Assembly (NCBI RefSeq): GCF_020858115.1
Contig: NZ_JACYMM010000002.1
Span: 372,001 to 436,000, forward strand
Source of the DNA: Janthinobacterium sp. FW305-129
Lineage (GTDB): Bacteria; Pseudomonadota; Gammaproteobacteria; Burkholderiales; Burkholderiaceae_D
Length of the DNA: 64,000 bases
Reading direction: 5' to 3'
Shown one piece after another: positions 34,484 through 42,732 of the stretch. The translations under genes were made by a program, and so were the position numbers. Numbering within the stretch: the stretch's first letter is position 1; every line of letters starts with the position of its first letter. The notes below the pieces were generated by a model. The model made no database searches. It saw nothing but the letters and a program-made list of their open reading frames with translations, and had not been told where the DNA came from.

Positions 34484-35113
34484 TTAGTTTTTTTCCAGAA
34501 ATTTATCAACTTGCAAAATTAGCTTTGTCAATAGATCTATGCTGCGTTCATCTCGTATCTCGTCTGGAAGTGGATCGGATCCCAATCCATGCTCCTCGAT
34601 ATATTTGTCTAACTCTAGAGCGCGGTCGCGGTCTATACCCGTCCGCTCCTCTGTGGGCTTCGCCACCAATTGTTCAAGCTCCCTCTCCGCTTGGGCAAGC
34701 TTTGTATTGTGATCCACAATAATCTTGGCGATCTGCGAACGAAACAATGTGGCGAGATCATCATTAGATGCAATCATTACGGCTTTTGCTTGGACGATCC
34801 GGGCATCATGAGTAGCGGCGACAGCATCGGGCGGATGGGATGTTAATAAAAAACAAGGAAGATGTCGATTTCTTTCTTGCAGCATATCAATTAAAGCTTG
34901 GCCATTAAAGCCCACCTTAGCTTTTTCATTGAGCATGAAATCAGTTATCACCGCATCAGGCGGGGAATTCAATATATCATCGACTATTTCCTCAAGATTC
35001 GAATCATTATCGATTTGGATAATATCCACATCAAAATGCCCATCTGCAAATTGCTGAAAATAGATTATATCCTCAGGATCTTCGTCAATGTAAACTACTC
35101 TGCCTTCACTCAT
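34484..35113 (-). CDS. Stand-alone phosphoreceiver protein
   Basis: A 209-residue protein. Residues of about 1-120 are a CheY-like receiver with all key positions present: acidic pocket Asp10-Glu11-Asp12, phospho-acceptor Asp58 in AVITDFML, Thr91 in LLTSH, and Lys110 in VQAKAVMI. The rest is a charged helical tail with no DNA-binding domain, so output must be through protein contact. It lies 3 bp after the histidine-kinase-like gene and 3 bp before the HNH gene. A receiver without an output domain inside a restriction-like operon is unusual. Confidence 0.85.
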   Translation of the reverse strand: MSEGRVVYIDEDPEDIIYFQQFADGHFDVDIIQIDNDSNLEEIVDDILNSPPDAVITDFMLNEKAKVGFNGQALIDMLQERNRHLPCFLLTSHPPDAVAATHDARIVQAKAVMIASNDDLATLFRSQIAKIIVDHNTKLAQAERELEQLVAKPTEERTGIDRDRALELDKYIEEHGLGSDPLPDEIRDERSIDLLTKLILQVDKFLEKN

Positions 35114-35116
35114 ATA

Positions 35117-37645
35117 CTACATCTCCAAAATAATCGAGAATCCTGAATTTGGCATCAATTTTGCACTACCCGAATACTCTTCAACTGTTTTTTCAATCAA
35201 CCACATTCCTAAACCCGTGCCAATTTCCTCACCTAGGTTATTCTTTTTTGTTGTGAAAGTTGGTTTAAAAATATCGGATGGCTCAATTATGTCATTCGAT
35301 AGACCTGGGCCAGTATCTGTGTACGTAAACGCTATTTTTCCACTTCTAGATACTGCATTTATTTCAATATTTCTATTTCCGGAAAATCCTGCACGTTTAA
35401 AAGCGTCTGCTGAGTTTATAATTAAATTATTGAATATACAATCTAGGTCGATTTCGTATGCTCGAATTGACAAATTTTGCGAAGCAACATTTACATTTAT
35501 AACGATTTGCCGATCTAATAAAGTGCTTTGCCACTCATCACGTAGGTTTTCGAGGTAGTTTGCTACGTTCAGCGTGACGCGTTTTCTTTTATCCTTACGA
35601 ATAGTTCGCAATGAGTACTTAATCCAGTTCTTCACTTTTTCATCATCTCGGCGAAGCATTCCAATTCGATAATATGGGTTCTTGAAATTTTGCACGTCCT
35701 TGCGCTCTTGCTGAGCCATATCTACATAAGAGCGAAAAATCGTCTCCAATTGGTCGAACCTGTTGCCAAGTTTCGCGTTCAAACCATCCAACTCATGCGT
35801 GAAAGACGCGATCGTAATACCACTCGATGCAAATACTCGAAGTAATGAATTTTCCTTCTTCATATCCTCCAATCTGTCACCTGTCTCACGGGCGCGCGCT
35901 TTTTCCTTGAGTAATGCCAGCGCAAGCTTAGTTGAGTCGTCTACTACTGGTTTGGGGTCTTTCTTAACGTCGTCAAAGATTTTCAGCGCAAGCTTTTCAG
36001 CGTCCTCTTCGTGTCTTTCGCTTAATTCTTCATCAGTTGGGGCACTTTTCTTCTCGCTGTGCGCCGTGTAAATTTCCTTGTATATACCGCTCCGGTCTTG
36101 CTCAAACTCCTTGACCATAGCAGCCACTAGCAATTTAAATAAAGTAAAAGCCCGGTTTTCCTGAATGCCTTCTCGACTTGATTTATCCTCCAGCCCGAGA
36201 TTACTTATTCTGGAAATATTGATTACACCAGAAATATTATTCGGAGTTACCTTCCAACGGCCAGAACGCAGCGCGGATGGATCCTCCGCTTGGCGGCGAC
36301 CTAAGCCTAACCAATCCCATGCAGCTTTTCCAATTTCTCCGTAGGGGCGTACGCGAAAATTATCCCGAAATATTCTAATTCCGTTATTATTGTCTAGCCA
36401 CTTCTTTCGATTAGCACTATCAAATGATCTGTGAAGATAAATTTCTGAATCTTTTTTATCAGTAGTCCGCTTCAAAAAATAAAGGGTGAAACGAAATGCG
36501 CCTATTATTTTATGTGCTTCTGAGTCAACTTCACTTAGGCCAGGCAGTAGTTCGTAGAAAGTTTTACGATACAATACTGGCGCCCCGGTTAACCCATCAA
36601 ATGAATGACGACTTCCTGAAAAAAACTTACGTTTTAAAATTTCAGATCCAATTCTCAATGGATCCAATTCTTTTCTTATCAACTCAAAATCCACGTTTCC
36701 GTGTTCATCCATATCTGCGGATATTTTATAGTCGAAGTCATCGCATATGTTAGGAAGTACTTCCCCAAAATCTGATTCATAACGATTACTATAAACATAT
36801 ACTTTAAAATCACCTGCCTCTGCGGGCGGAATTAATGATTCCAACTCCTGATAAATTTGTTGTATGTCTCGCTGTTTCCATGCATCTCTAACTCGCGTCA
36901 CCTTTATATGACTACCACTCTTCGTGGAAAATTTGAGAGCCGATAGAGAAAAATTTTTCTTAGTAAGATCCTGAAAATTCTTTTCAAGTTTCTCAGCTGA
37001 AATTCCAAGCCGGGCACTTACTCCGTCAATGGTTGCTCCAAGTTTGTCAAAATCTCCCCAGCTAACTTTCCAAAGTAAAGTCTGATCTGATTCGCTTGTT
37101 TTCGTGAGTAAATCACACTCCTCACCTAACCGGTCTAGCGCGAACCGCCCAATTCCTTTAGCGCCAGACTTAACTCGGCCAGTTGTACTCGAAATGAAAT
37201 CCAAATTCTTACTGTCGGTGCCGATAGTCATCCAAGACTTCTCGATAATTTCTTCAGTCATCCCGACGCCATCGTCCATAATATAAATACTAACTTTTTC
37301 GAGCAGATTCTTTTCAATAAGATTCCTTTGGCTCGCATCGTATTTCTGATTATAGATATCTGGATCAAAGAGATGCTCCGAACTATCCGGTTTGTACATG
37401 AAGCAATCATCAAGACTCGGCATCTTTTCCTTAGCTAAAAACTCTATAAACTCCTTAAATTCTGCGGGCGTTAATATCTTGGGAATTTCTGAATATTTGT
37501 CGTCGAAGAACACTATGCAGTTCTTTGCATCCGCGTCATAGCTGTTCTTAACTAGCTCGATAAGAGCTCCTTCTGCGGAGGAAACGTTTTCCCGACCGAT
37601 AAGGCGGGCTGTTCGCGCTGAAACATTAAATGGAATATTCTTCAT
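35117..37645 (-). CDS. Double GHKL ATPase / histidine-kinase-like sensor
   Basis: An 842-residue cytoplasmic protein with two separate GHKL ATPase modules. The N-terminal one is Hsp90/MutL/MORC-like: ELVKNSYDAD (30-39), DDGVGM (124-129), GAKGIGRFALDRLG (about 163-176). The C-terminal one is histidine-kinase-like: NNLIINSADAF (about 739), DTGPGLS (about 777), GTGLGMWL (about 809). It is preceded by an H-box-like SFTHELDGLNAKL with histidine near residue 617. The pairing with a receiver gene 3 bp downstream indicates phosphotransfer. MORC/paraMORC-type ATPases have been linked to restriction-modification operons (Iyer, Abhiman and Aravind). First gene of the operon. Confidence 0.8.
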   Translation of the reverse strand: MKNIPFNVSARTARLIGRENVSSAEGALIELVKNSYDADAKNCIVFFDDKYSEIPKILTPAEFKEFIEFLAKEKMPSLDDCFMYKPDSSEHLFDPDIYNQKYDASQRNLIEKNLLEKVSIYIMDDGVGMTEEIIEKSWMTIGTDSKNLDFISSTTGRVKSGAKGIGRFALDRLGEECDLLTKTSESDQTLLWKVSWGDFDKLGATIDGVSARLGISAEKLEKNFQDLTKKNFSLSALKFSTKSGSHIKVTRVRDAWKQRDIQQIYQELESLIPPAEAGDFKVYVYSNRYESDFGEVLPNICDDFDYKISADMDEHGNVDFELIRKELDPLRIGSEILKRKFFSGSRHSFDGLTGAPVLYRKTFYELLPGLSEVDSEAHKIIGAFRFTLYFLKRTTDKKDSEIYLHRSFDSANRKKWLDNNNGIRIFRDNFRVRPYGEIGKAAWDWLGLGRRQAEDPSALRSGRWKVTPNNISGVINISRISNLGLEDKSSREGIQENRAFTLFKLLVAAMVKEFEQDRSGIYKEIYTAHSEKKSAPTDEELSERHEEDAEKLALKIFDDVKKDPKPVVDDSTKLALALLKEKARARETGDRLEDMKKENSLLRVFASSGITIASFTHELDGLNAKLGNRFDQLETIFRSYVDMAQQERKDVQNFKNPYYRIGMLRRDDEKVKNWIKYSLRTIRKDKRKRVTLNVANYLENLRDEWQSTLLDRQIVINVNVASQNLSIRAYEIDLDCIFNNLIINSADAFKRAGFSGNRNIEINAVSRSGKIAFTYTDTGPGLSNDIIEPSDIFKPTFTTKKNNLGEEIGTGLGMWLIEKTVEEYSGSAKLMPNSGFSIILEM

Positions 37646-37867
37646 TTTTTAGGTTTTCTGGTCTCTGGCGAAATTCGAATGCCGAGATGCGGCATGAGCT
37701 TGAACAACGTCAAATCGTTGCAAAGTTATCAGTATTGCACTTAAAACTGTGATTGACAGCAGTTTTTCTTTTTTTGCGAGTGGCGTACAAGATACAACGT
37801 AGAGGTTAATAAAACAATGATGGTGTTAATTTTTCGCTTTCCGCACGGCCATCATAGCAACTTGCGC

Positions 37868-38025
37868 GGAGCCAGGCTCAAGTCCGCCATTCGGACACAG
37901 ACTGATGCATTGGACGCCGTAAAAGCATGCTCAGTCGATACCTAATTAGAACCACGAACGCGCGGGGCTGCCGCGCAGCGGCAGCAGTTGGACGATTCGG
38001 AGAGGGCCGGTAGGCCCACCCCGTG
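37868..38025 (+). repeat. Dispersed repeat copy R7
   Basis: Degenerate head (CTCAAGTCCGCCATTCG), then ACTGATGCATTGGACGCCGT, TAATTAGAACCACGAACG, the GCTGCCGC-GCA-GCGGCAGC hairpin and CGATTCGGAGAGGGCCGG. Same orientation as R6, on the other side of the four-gene operon. The 37646-37867 gap also holds a short tRNA-like TGGCGAAATTCGAAT. Confidence 0.8.
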
Positions 38026-38073
38026 ACGTCTTACGAGGTGGGGTGCTCCTATCCAGCCACTATTAACTCCCAC

Positions 38074-38274
38074 TCAAGCGACTCCACGCCTAGCGTCAAT
38101 ACAGCGCTGCTGCCATTGGGCGATTTCCTCAGCGTCCCAAGCGATGGACTTCGGGCCGATGGGAATTGGTGCTGGCAACACGCCTGCCTTCACCTTGCGC
38201 CAGATTGTGGCGCGGGACCAGCCGGTGGCCTCGATTACCGCAGGCAAGCGGAGGAATTTTTTAGTCGTGGTCAT
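38074..38274 (-). CDS. AlpA-family phage-type transcriptional regulator
   Basis: Start at ATG 38274 with AGGAGA upstream. The longer frame from 38451 overlaps the recombinase gene. The 66-residue protein is a winged-helix MerR/excisionase-like DNA-binding domain (FLRLPAVIEATGWSRATIWR, AWDAEEIAQWQQ). AlpA proteins switch on the integrase or excision of P4-like satellite elements. It lies downstream of the integrase on the same strand in the tRNA-Ser element, which fits such a role. Confidence 0.85.
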   Translation of the reverse strand: MTTTKKFLRLPAVIEATGWSRATIWRKVKAGVLPAPIPIGPKSIAWDAEEIAQWQQRCIDARRGVA

Positions 38275-38410
38275 AAGATTCTCCTTCGATTGATGAACTG
38301 CAAACAATGGAGAGTCATGCCGACTCTCCGCGATCATTCCGGCAGCGCCAGGACTGTCCCCCTTACATATCTTCAGCTCCATACGCTGCGGCCCTGATAC
38401 ATGGGGACGG

Positions 38411-39277
38411 TTATCTCCCCAAATAGATGGAAGTGACCTGTTCACGACCATGCCCCATCTCCACCGAAATCTTCATTCGCGCAGCTTGATCTGCGAGTTT
38501 TTGTGAAGCATCCAGCTGCCTCGATGTCGCGCCGCCACAGGCTGGGCTAGGTCGGCCAGCTAACTCGGCATAGCGCCGCTGCGCGTACTCGTGGCGCAGT
38601 CCATGCACGCCATGGATGCCAGCCTTATCGCACTGCGCCCGAAAGCGGTTCAACTGGTCCCGATACCGCAACTGCGCGGGAATCAGGCTGCCGTTGCCCG
38701 CCAGTGCCTTGGCCGCTTCCAGCACGGCGCGCTGCTGCATGGTGGCAATCGGCACCTCACGATACTTTCCGCCTTTGGTCCAGCTATCCTTCAGCCGCAG
38801 AATGCTCCCGCCGTCGGCCCATCCCGGCTTGATCTTGATGCTTTCCTCGCGCCGCAAACCAAACGCCGCCTGCAACTGCAGGGACATGCGCGTATAGGGA
38901 TCGTTCACGCGGGCCAGCGTGTCGGCGTCCAGCACCTTCGCCTTCGAGACGTTGGTGACAAACACCCGCTCCGCGATGCCGTATTCGCCGTTGGTGCGCG
39001 CAATGATGTTTTCCTTGCCGATCTTCTCGGCCCACCAGCGCAGGGCGCTCATGCGATTCTTGATCGTTCCGGTACTGACGCCATCCTGCTTCCACTTGTC
39101 GAGCAGCGCCGCCACATGCTTCGGTTTCAGACTGTCCACGCTCATATGCTGGAAGCCCCGTTCCGCCAGGTCGTTGGCGCACAGGTTTAATAAGCGTTCG
39201 CGGTCGGCCTGCGTCGCAAAACTGCCATCCCGGTTGCGGTGACACAGTTGCTTGAGCTGGTAGTTCAAGTCGCGCAT
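38411..39277 (-). CDS. Tyrosine recombinase/integrase (Integrase_1 type)
   Basis: The 288-residue protein (ATG 39277, or GTG 39310 adding 11 residues, neither with a strong ribosome site) has a SAM-like N-terminal core-binding domain and a catalytic domain with all expected residues: Arg in AAFGLRREES, Lys in DSWTKGGKYREV, His-x-x-Arg in HGLRHEYAQRRY, His in MGHGREQ and the nucleophile Tyr in VTSIYLG. It resembles the phage integrase N-terminal/Integrase_1 family of ICEs rather than the DUF4102 type found at 42.2 kb. A possible second site-specific system or an element-internal resolvase. Confidence 0.85.
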   Translation of the reverse strand: MRDLNYQLKQLCHRNRDGSFATQADRERLLNLCANDLAERGFQHMSVDSLKPKHVAALLDKWKQDGVSTGTIKNRMSALRWWAEKIGKENIIARTNGEYGIAERVFVTNVSKAKVLDADTLARVNDPYTRMSLQLQAAFGLRREESIKIKPGWADGGSILRLKDSWTKGGKYREVPIATMQQRAVLEAAKALAGNGSLIPAQLRYRDQLNRFRAQCDKAGIHGVHGLRHEYAQRRYAELAGRPSPACGGATSRQLDASQKLADQAARMKISVEMGHGREQVTSIYLGR

Positions 39278-39379
39278 GGCAAAGTCATCCCTTCGATCTT
39301 TGGTTTTCACATCGATGTTGCGTGGTGTAAGCCTGTCAGGTAAGTGTTTCTGGCCACCCTCACTGCCTCGGCAGAAAAG

Positions 39380-40177
39380 GTTGAATCAAGGGCCTCGGGA
39401 CACCACTCCCGTGTATGCGGTTGCTGTTAATGCCTGCCCGCGCCGCATGCGCGTGTGGCACCGCTGCGCGCTCCCGGAGGAAGCCGCCGCAGCGGGGACC
39501 AATCACCCAGGGTCCATGGAGTGCACATCGTGCACGGATCAACTTCTATTAATCAGCCCGTAGCGGGCAAAGGACATCGCAGGGCTTGCCTGCGATGGGG
39601 GCCGCCTGGCCCCGTCACTGAACAACATCACGCGGTGGAATTCCGCTTGCCGCCTGGGCCTATGCCGTCGGCGGCGCGTCGTCACTGGCAGCACGCTGCC
39701 AGTAACGACGCGCGCACGCAGCCATGGCATGCGACGGCATATACGCCAGCATCGCACTCGCGGTGACGATACTGGCGGCTCTAAGGCACATGCGCTGGCG
39801 GCGGCCGCGATGGCATCGCATCGCTGGCATTTCTGCTGACGGTGCGGCTCGCGGCAAAGCCATGCTGTGCTTCATAGGGTGCGCTACCTCGCGGAGTATG
39901 CGAACCAATCGGGGCAGGAGTCTTGCTCCTGTTTGAAGAAGCGCCCACCGGGCGCAATCATCCAGGCAATCCGTCTTGCGGATTGTGGGATATGAAAACG
40001 CTGAAGGCAGCGCTTTATCGTGCCGAGATGTGCATACTTCTGCATGGCCCGGCGATATATATCTATAGCAGAAACTGCTAGGTATCATGGTGGCGGGTGA
40101 CGACCGCAACGCCTATGCCGCTAAGCATAGGGACATGCTCGATGCATGCCCTCGTGGGAGCGATTCCCACATAAGAG
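39380..40177 (-). ncRNA. Candidate large structured RNA (hairpin-dense, about 800 nt)
   Basis: No convincing gene lies between 39311 and 40278, but at least fifteen perfect inverted repeats do. Examples are 39461-39495, 39521-39535, 39556-39568, 39575-39597, 39598-39613, 39674-39713 (17 bp of stem), 39744-39777, 39915-39931, 39941-39955, 39967-39985, 40066-40080, 40112-40131 and 40154-40170. A long-range helix of 10 bp joins 39661-39670 to 39732-39741 around the largest hairpin. Internal C-A mismatches in three stems become G-U pairs on the minus strand, pointing to a minus-strand RNA. A promoter-like pair sits just upstream. The class is unknown. Confidence 0.45.
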
Positions 40178-40183
40178 AACTTC

Positions 40184-40211
40184 ATTCTATGCCTGATATC
40201 GACGTTTGCAA
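40184..40211 (-). promoter_or_regulatory. Candidate promoter of the structured RNA
   Basis: On the minus strand TTGCAA (40211-40206), 16 bp, TAGAAT (40189-40184). Transcription would begin near 40177, just before the hairpin at 40170-40154. Confidence 0.35.
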
Positions 40212-40278
40212 GCGGTTCGTTTCGTCAAGTGCGCTTTTCGTAGTACACAGAATTGCGACCGGACAAAGGCTCCGATAG

Positions 40279-40923
40279 CTACTGCATGTTGTCGCCCTGG
40301 CGCCGTACCCGCCTCCTTGACTCCTTCATCGCACTAACCAATTGGTCCATGCTCATACCGTTACGTAAATAGCTGGCAGCGAGCGCCGTCGCGACACCCT
40401 CCAGGTGTCGGGAAACGACCTGCAAACCGTCCTGTTCAATTTGCCGAATGGCTGCTTGCTGGATACTATCCTGTGCTTCACTGATGGAAATGCGCTCCCG
40501 CTCCAATGCAGGAAATAAGGCGGTTTCGAGGTGACGGATAGCGAGCAGGGTCGCCCGCAGAACACTGGTCTGCACATGGCCCCACTCCGGCTCATCAAAT
40601 ATTTCGTCGATTGCAATAGGCTTTGGCAGTGGATGCAATTTTTCTCGATTGAATTCTGTGCCCGGGTCCTGCTTCCGCTCCAGCATCTGATGCGCTGCAA
40701 GCCTGTGTTCGCGGGCTTTGGCGATGGAGACTTCGGGATACCGGCCAAAAGTCAGAACGCTTTCACCACCGCCTTGCTGGCGATACTTCATGCGCCAGAC
40801 CTTGCTGCCGCTGGGCTGCACTTCAATGTACAGACCAGCCCCATCGGATAGTTTATATAATTTTTCCTTCGGAGCAGCTTGCTTGATAAGCGCATCCGTG
40901 AGGCGCAATACATACTTAGACAT
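40279..40923 (-). CDS. Arm DNA-binding domain (DUF4102) protein without catalytic domain
   Basis: Start at ATG 40923, seven bases after AGGAGGG. The 214-residue protein begins like a P4-type integrase Arm domain (LRLTDALIKQA, LYKLSDGAGLYIEVQPSGSK, FGRYPEVSIAKAREHRLAA), but after about residue 85 it changes to a helical domain with no recombinase catalytic residues (IFDEPEWGHVQTSVLRATLL; MSMDQLVSAMKESRRR). It overlaps the 3' end of the full integrase gene by 8 bp and is a diverged paralogue of its N-terminal domain. It may occupy Arm sites and act as a directionality or regulatory factor (inference). Confidence 0.75.
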   Translation of the reverse strand: MSKYVLRLTDALIKQAAPKEKLYKLSDGAGLYIEVQPSGSKVWRMKYRQQGGGESVLTFGRYPEVSIAKAREHRLAAHQMLERKQDPGTEFNREKLHPLPKPIAIDEIFDEPEWGHVQTSVLRATLLAIRHLETALFPALERERISISEAQDSIQQAAIRQIEQDGLQVVSRHLEGVATALAASYLRNGMSMDQLVSAMKESRRRVRRQGDNMQ

Positions 40924-42226
40924 GGTGCCCTCCTGTTCCGCCATCCCGGCTGAATTCGCCGCTAACCAGCGTTAATCTGGGCGTCTGCGGCGGCGCTCCC
41001 TTGCCGTGGACGGCATCGATGTAGTCGGCCCAATCCTGCATCATCTTGCGCCGTTCCGCCAGGAACTGCGCCCGGTCATAGGCACTGGCCACCTTGTCCT
41101 TCGGTGCATGTGCCAGCTGCCGGTCCACGACTTCATGCCGGTAGCCCAGGCGCTCCTTGATGGTGCTCATGGCCAGCGCCCGGAAGCCATGGCCGGTCAT
41201 CTTGCCCTTGTATCCCATGCGCCCAAGCGCCACCAGTATCGTGTTATTGCTGATCGGCTTTTCGTGGTCGCGCTGATTCGGGAACAGATACTTGCTGCGG
41301 CCCGTGATCGCGTGCAGTTCGCGCAGCAGCTCCAGCGCCTGGCGCGACAGGCAGACGTGATGGTTGGTCATATCCGGATTGACGGTCAGCTTGCCGCGCT
41401 TCATGCGCTGCCATGGAATGATCCACTCGCCGCGCTCCAAGTCGATTTCACTCCAGGGCGTCTCGATCAACTCGCTGGTACGCACAAAGCACAGCAGCAT
41501 CAGCCGCAGCGCAATGCGGGTCGGCGCAAACATGCGTGCTTCGTTGCGGTCCAGAATGGCCAGAAACTGCGGTAGTTCGTCAGCGCTGATGGCGGCGAAG
41601 TGTCCGGCCCGGACGGTCTTCAACACATCCTTCATATCGGTGACCAGATTGCGCTCTGTGAATCCGCATTGAATCGCGTAGCTGAAAATTGACGCACATA
41701 GCGCTCTCAGGCGATGGGCGACTTCACTTGCGCCACGCTCCTCGATCTTGCGCAGTGCGGCGATCAGATCGCGGTGCTTTATCTCATCGATCGGCATGCG
41801 GCCGATGGCTGGGAAGATGTCCGCTTGCAGGCGCTGGATGGTGTTCTTGGCGGTGCGTTCGCTCCACGTCGGCACCTTGTTGCCGTGCCACTCGCGCGCG
41901 ATTTTTTCAAAGGTGTTGGACGCCTTATCCTTTGCCAGACGTTTGGCGTCGTCGCGATGCTTGGCGGGGTCGATTCCTTGCAGTAGCAGGCGGCGTGTCG
42001 CCAGGCGCTTTTCTCGTGCGTCCTGCAAGGTGATTTCCGGGTAAGGACCGAACGTCAGCGTATTCTCTTTGCCGTTGGCCTGCCGGAACTTGAACCGCCA
42101 GATGCGGGAGCCGGTTGGCGCGACGACGAGGTACATGCCGTCACCATCGAATATTTTGTATGGCCGCTCGCGTGGCTTGGCGTTGCGGATGAGTAAATCT
42201 GTCAACGGAGCAATGATCTTTGGCAT
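40916..42226 (-). CDS. P4-type tyrosine integrase (DUF4102 Arm domain)
   Basis: ATG 42226 follows GGAGG closely. 436 residues. The N-terminal Arm domain (LIRNAKPRERPYKIFDGDGM; FGPYPEITLQDAREKR), a SAM-like core-binding domain, and the catalytic domain with Arg in LLCFVRTSELIE, His-x-x-Arg in GHGFRALAM, His in QLAHAPKDK and Tyr in ASAYDRAQFL are complete. Integrases of this type insert elements into tRNA 3' ends. Its gene starts 232 bp from tRNA-Ser(GGA), the expected arrangement. The element would extend left to the tRNA remnant at 32338. Confidence 0.9.
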   Translation of the reverse strand: MPKIIAPLTDLLIRNAKPRERPYKIFDGDGMYLVVAPTGSRIWRFKFRQANGKENTLTFGPYPEITLQDAREKRLATRRLLLQGIDPAKHRDDAKRLAKDKASNTFEKIAREWHGNKVPTWSERTAKNTIQRLQADIFPAIGRMPIDEIKHRDLIAALRKIEERGASEVAHRLRALCASIFSYAIQCGFTERNLVTDMKDVLKTVRAGHFAAISADELPQFLAILDRNEARMFAPTRIALRLMLLCFVRTSELIETPWSEIDLERGEWIIPWQRMKRGKLTVNPDMTNHHVCLSRQALELLRELHAITGRSKYLFPNQRDHEKPISNNTILVALGRMGYKGKMTGHGFRALAMSTIKERLGYRHEVVDRQLAHAPKDKVASAYDRAQFLAERRKMMQDWADYIDAVHGKGAPPQTPRLTLVSGEFSRDGGTGGHHV

Positions 42227-42375
42227 GGCAAACCTCCTGCGCGGCATGCTGTAAAGATCAATATAGTCGTTTTTTTGATTTTTTGGGGCAAGCGGCAATG
42301 GCTGAGTACGAGAAGCCCCCAAACTTGCGCCCACTTGAGGTGGATATCCTGGGACGCTGTGCAACGTCCAGAAAC

Positions 42376-42413
42376 GAAAAAACCGCTTAGAATCAAGGCT
42401 CTAAGCGGTTTTT
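42376..42413. terminator. Bidirectional terminator between tRNA-Ser and integrase
   Basis: Perfect 11-bp stem AACCGCTTAGA / TCTAAGCGGTT with an 8-nt loop, flanked by A-rich and T-rich arms. It follows the tRNA on the minus strand. The rest of 42227-42457 holds the integrase leader. Confidence 0.85.
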
Positions 42414-42457
42414 GAGGGACTTCCTGAGACGTCCTGATCTTACTTAATTGCTATCCG

Positions 42458-42548
42458 TGGCGGAGAGAGGGGGATTCGAACCCCCGATAGGCTATGAACC
42501 TATACACGCTTTCCAGGCGTGCGACTTCAACCACTCATCCACCTCTCC
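42458..42548 (-). tRNA. tRNA-Ser (GGA anticodon)
   Basis: 91 nt with a 7-bp acceptor stem (GGAGAGG / TCTCTCC), a long variable arm, anticodon GGA in CCTGGAAAG, T-arm GGGGG-TTCGAAT-CCCCC and an encoded CCA. Its 3' end is the probable attachment site of the neighbouring element. Confidence 0.97.
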
Positions 42549-42732
42549 TGCAGGCAATGCGTCTACTTGCTCGCATTGCGTACTATTTCTCGCTTGTCGC
42601 GAAGCCGCAGATTATAGCAAAGATTCTACGGACTGCCAAAGTTATTTACCGTGGGGTAAAAGTTAAAGCTGGCAACGACAAGCAGCAGCCCAACAGAGGC
42701 CGTGGTCGGCCACCGCAGGGACCGACCTTTCA

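Noticed and set aside
36000-38000. Kinase-like gene as a conventional two-component sensor for a promoter
   Set aside because: No membrane segments or sensor domain, and its receiver partner has no DNA-binding output, while a nuclease and a methyltransferase share the operon.
39660-40109. 149-codon minus-strand open frame in the hairpin-rich region
   Set aside because: No ribosome site, atypical composition, and it runs straight through perfect hairpins. The structured-RNA explanation fits better.
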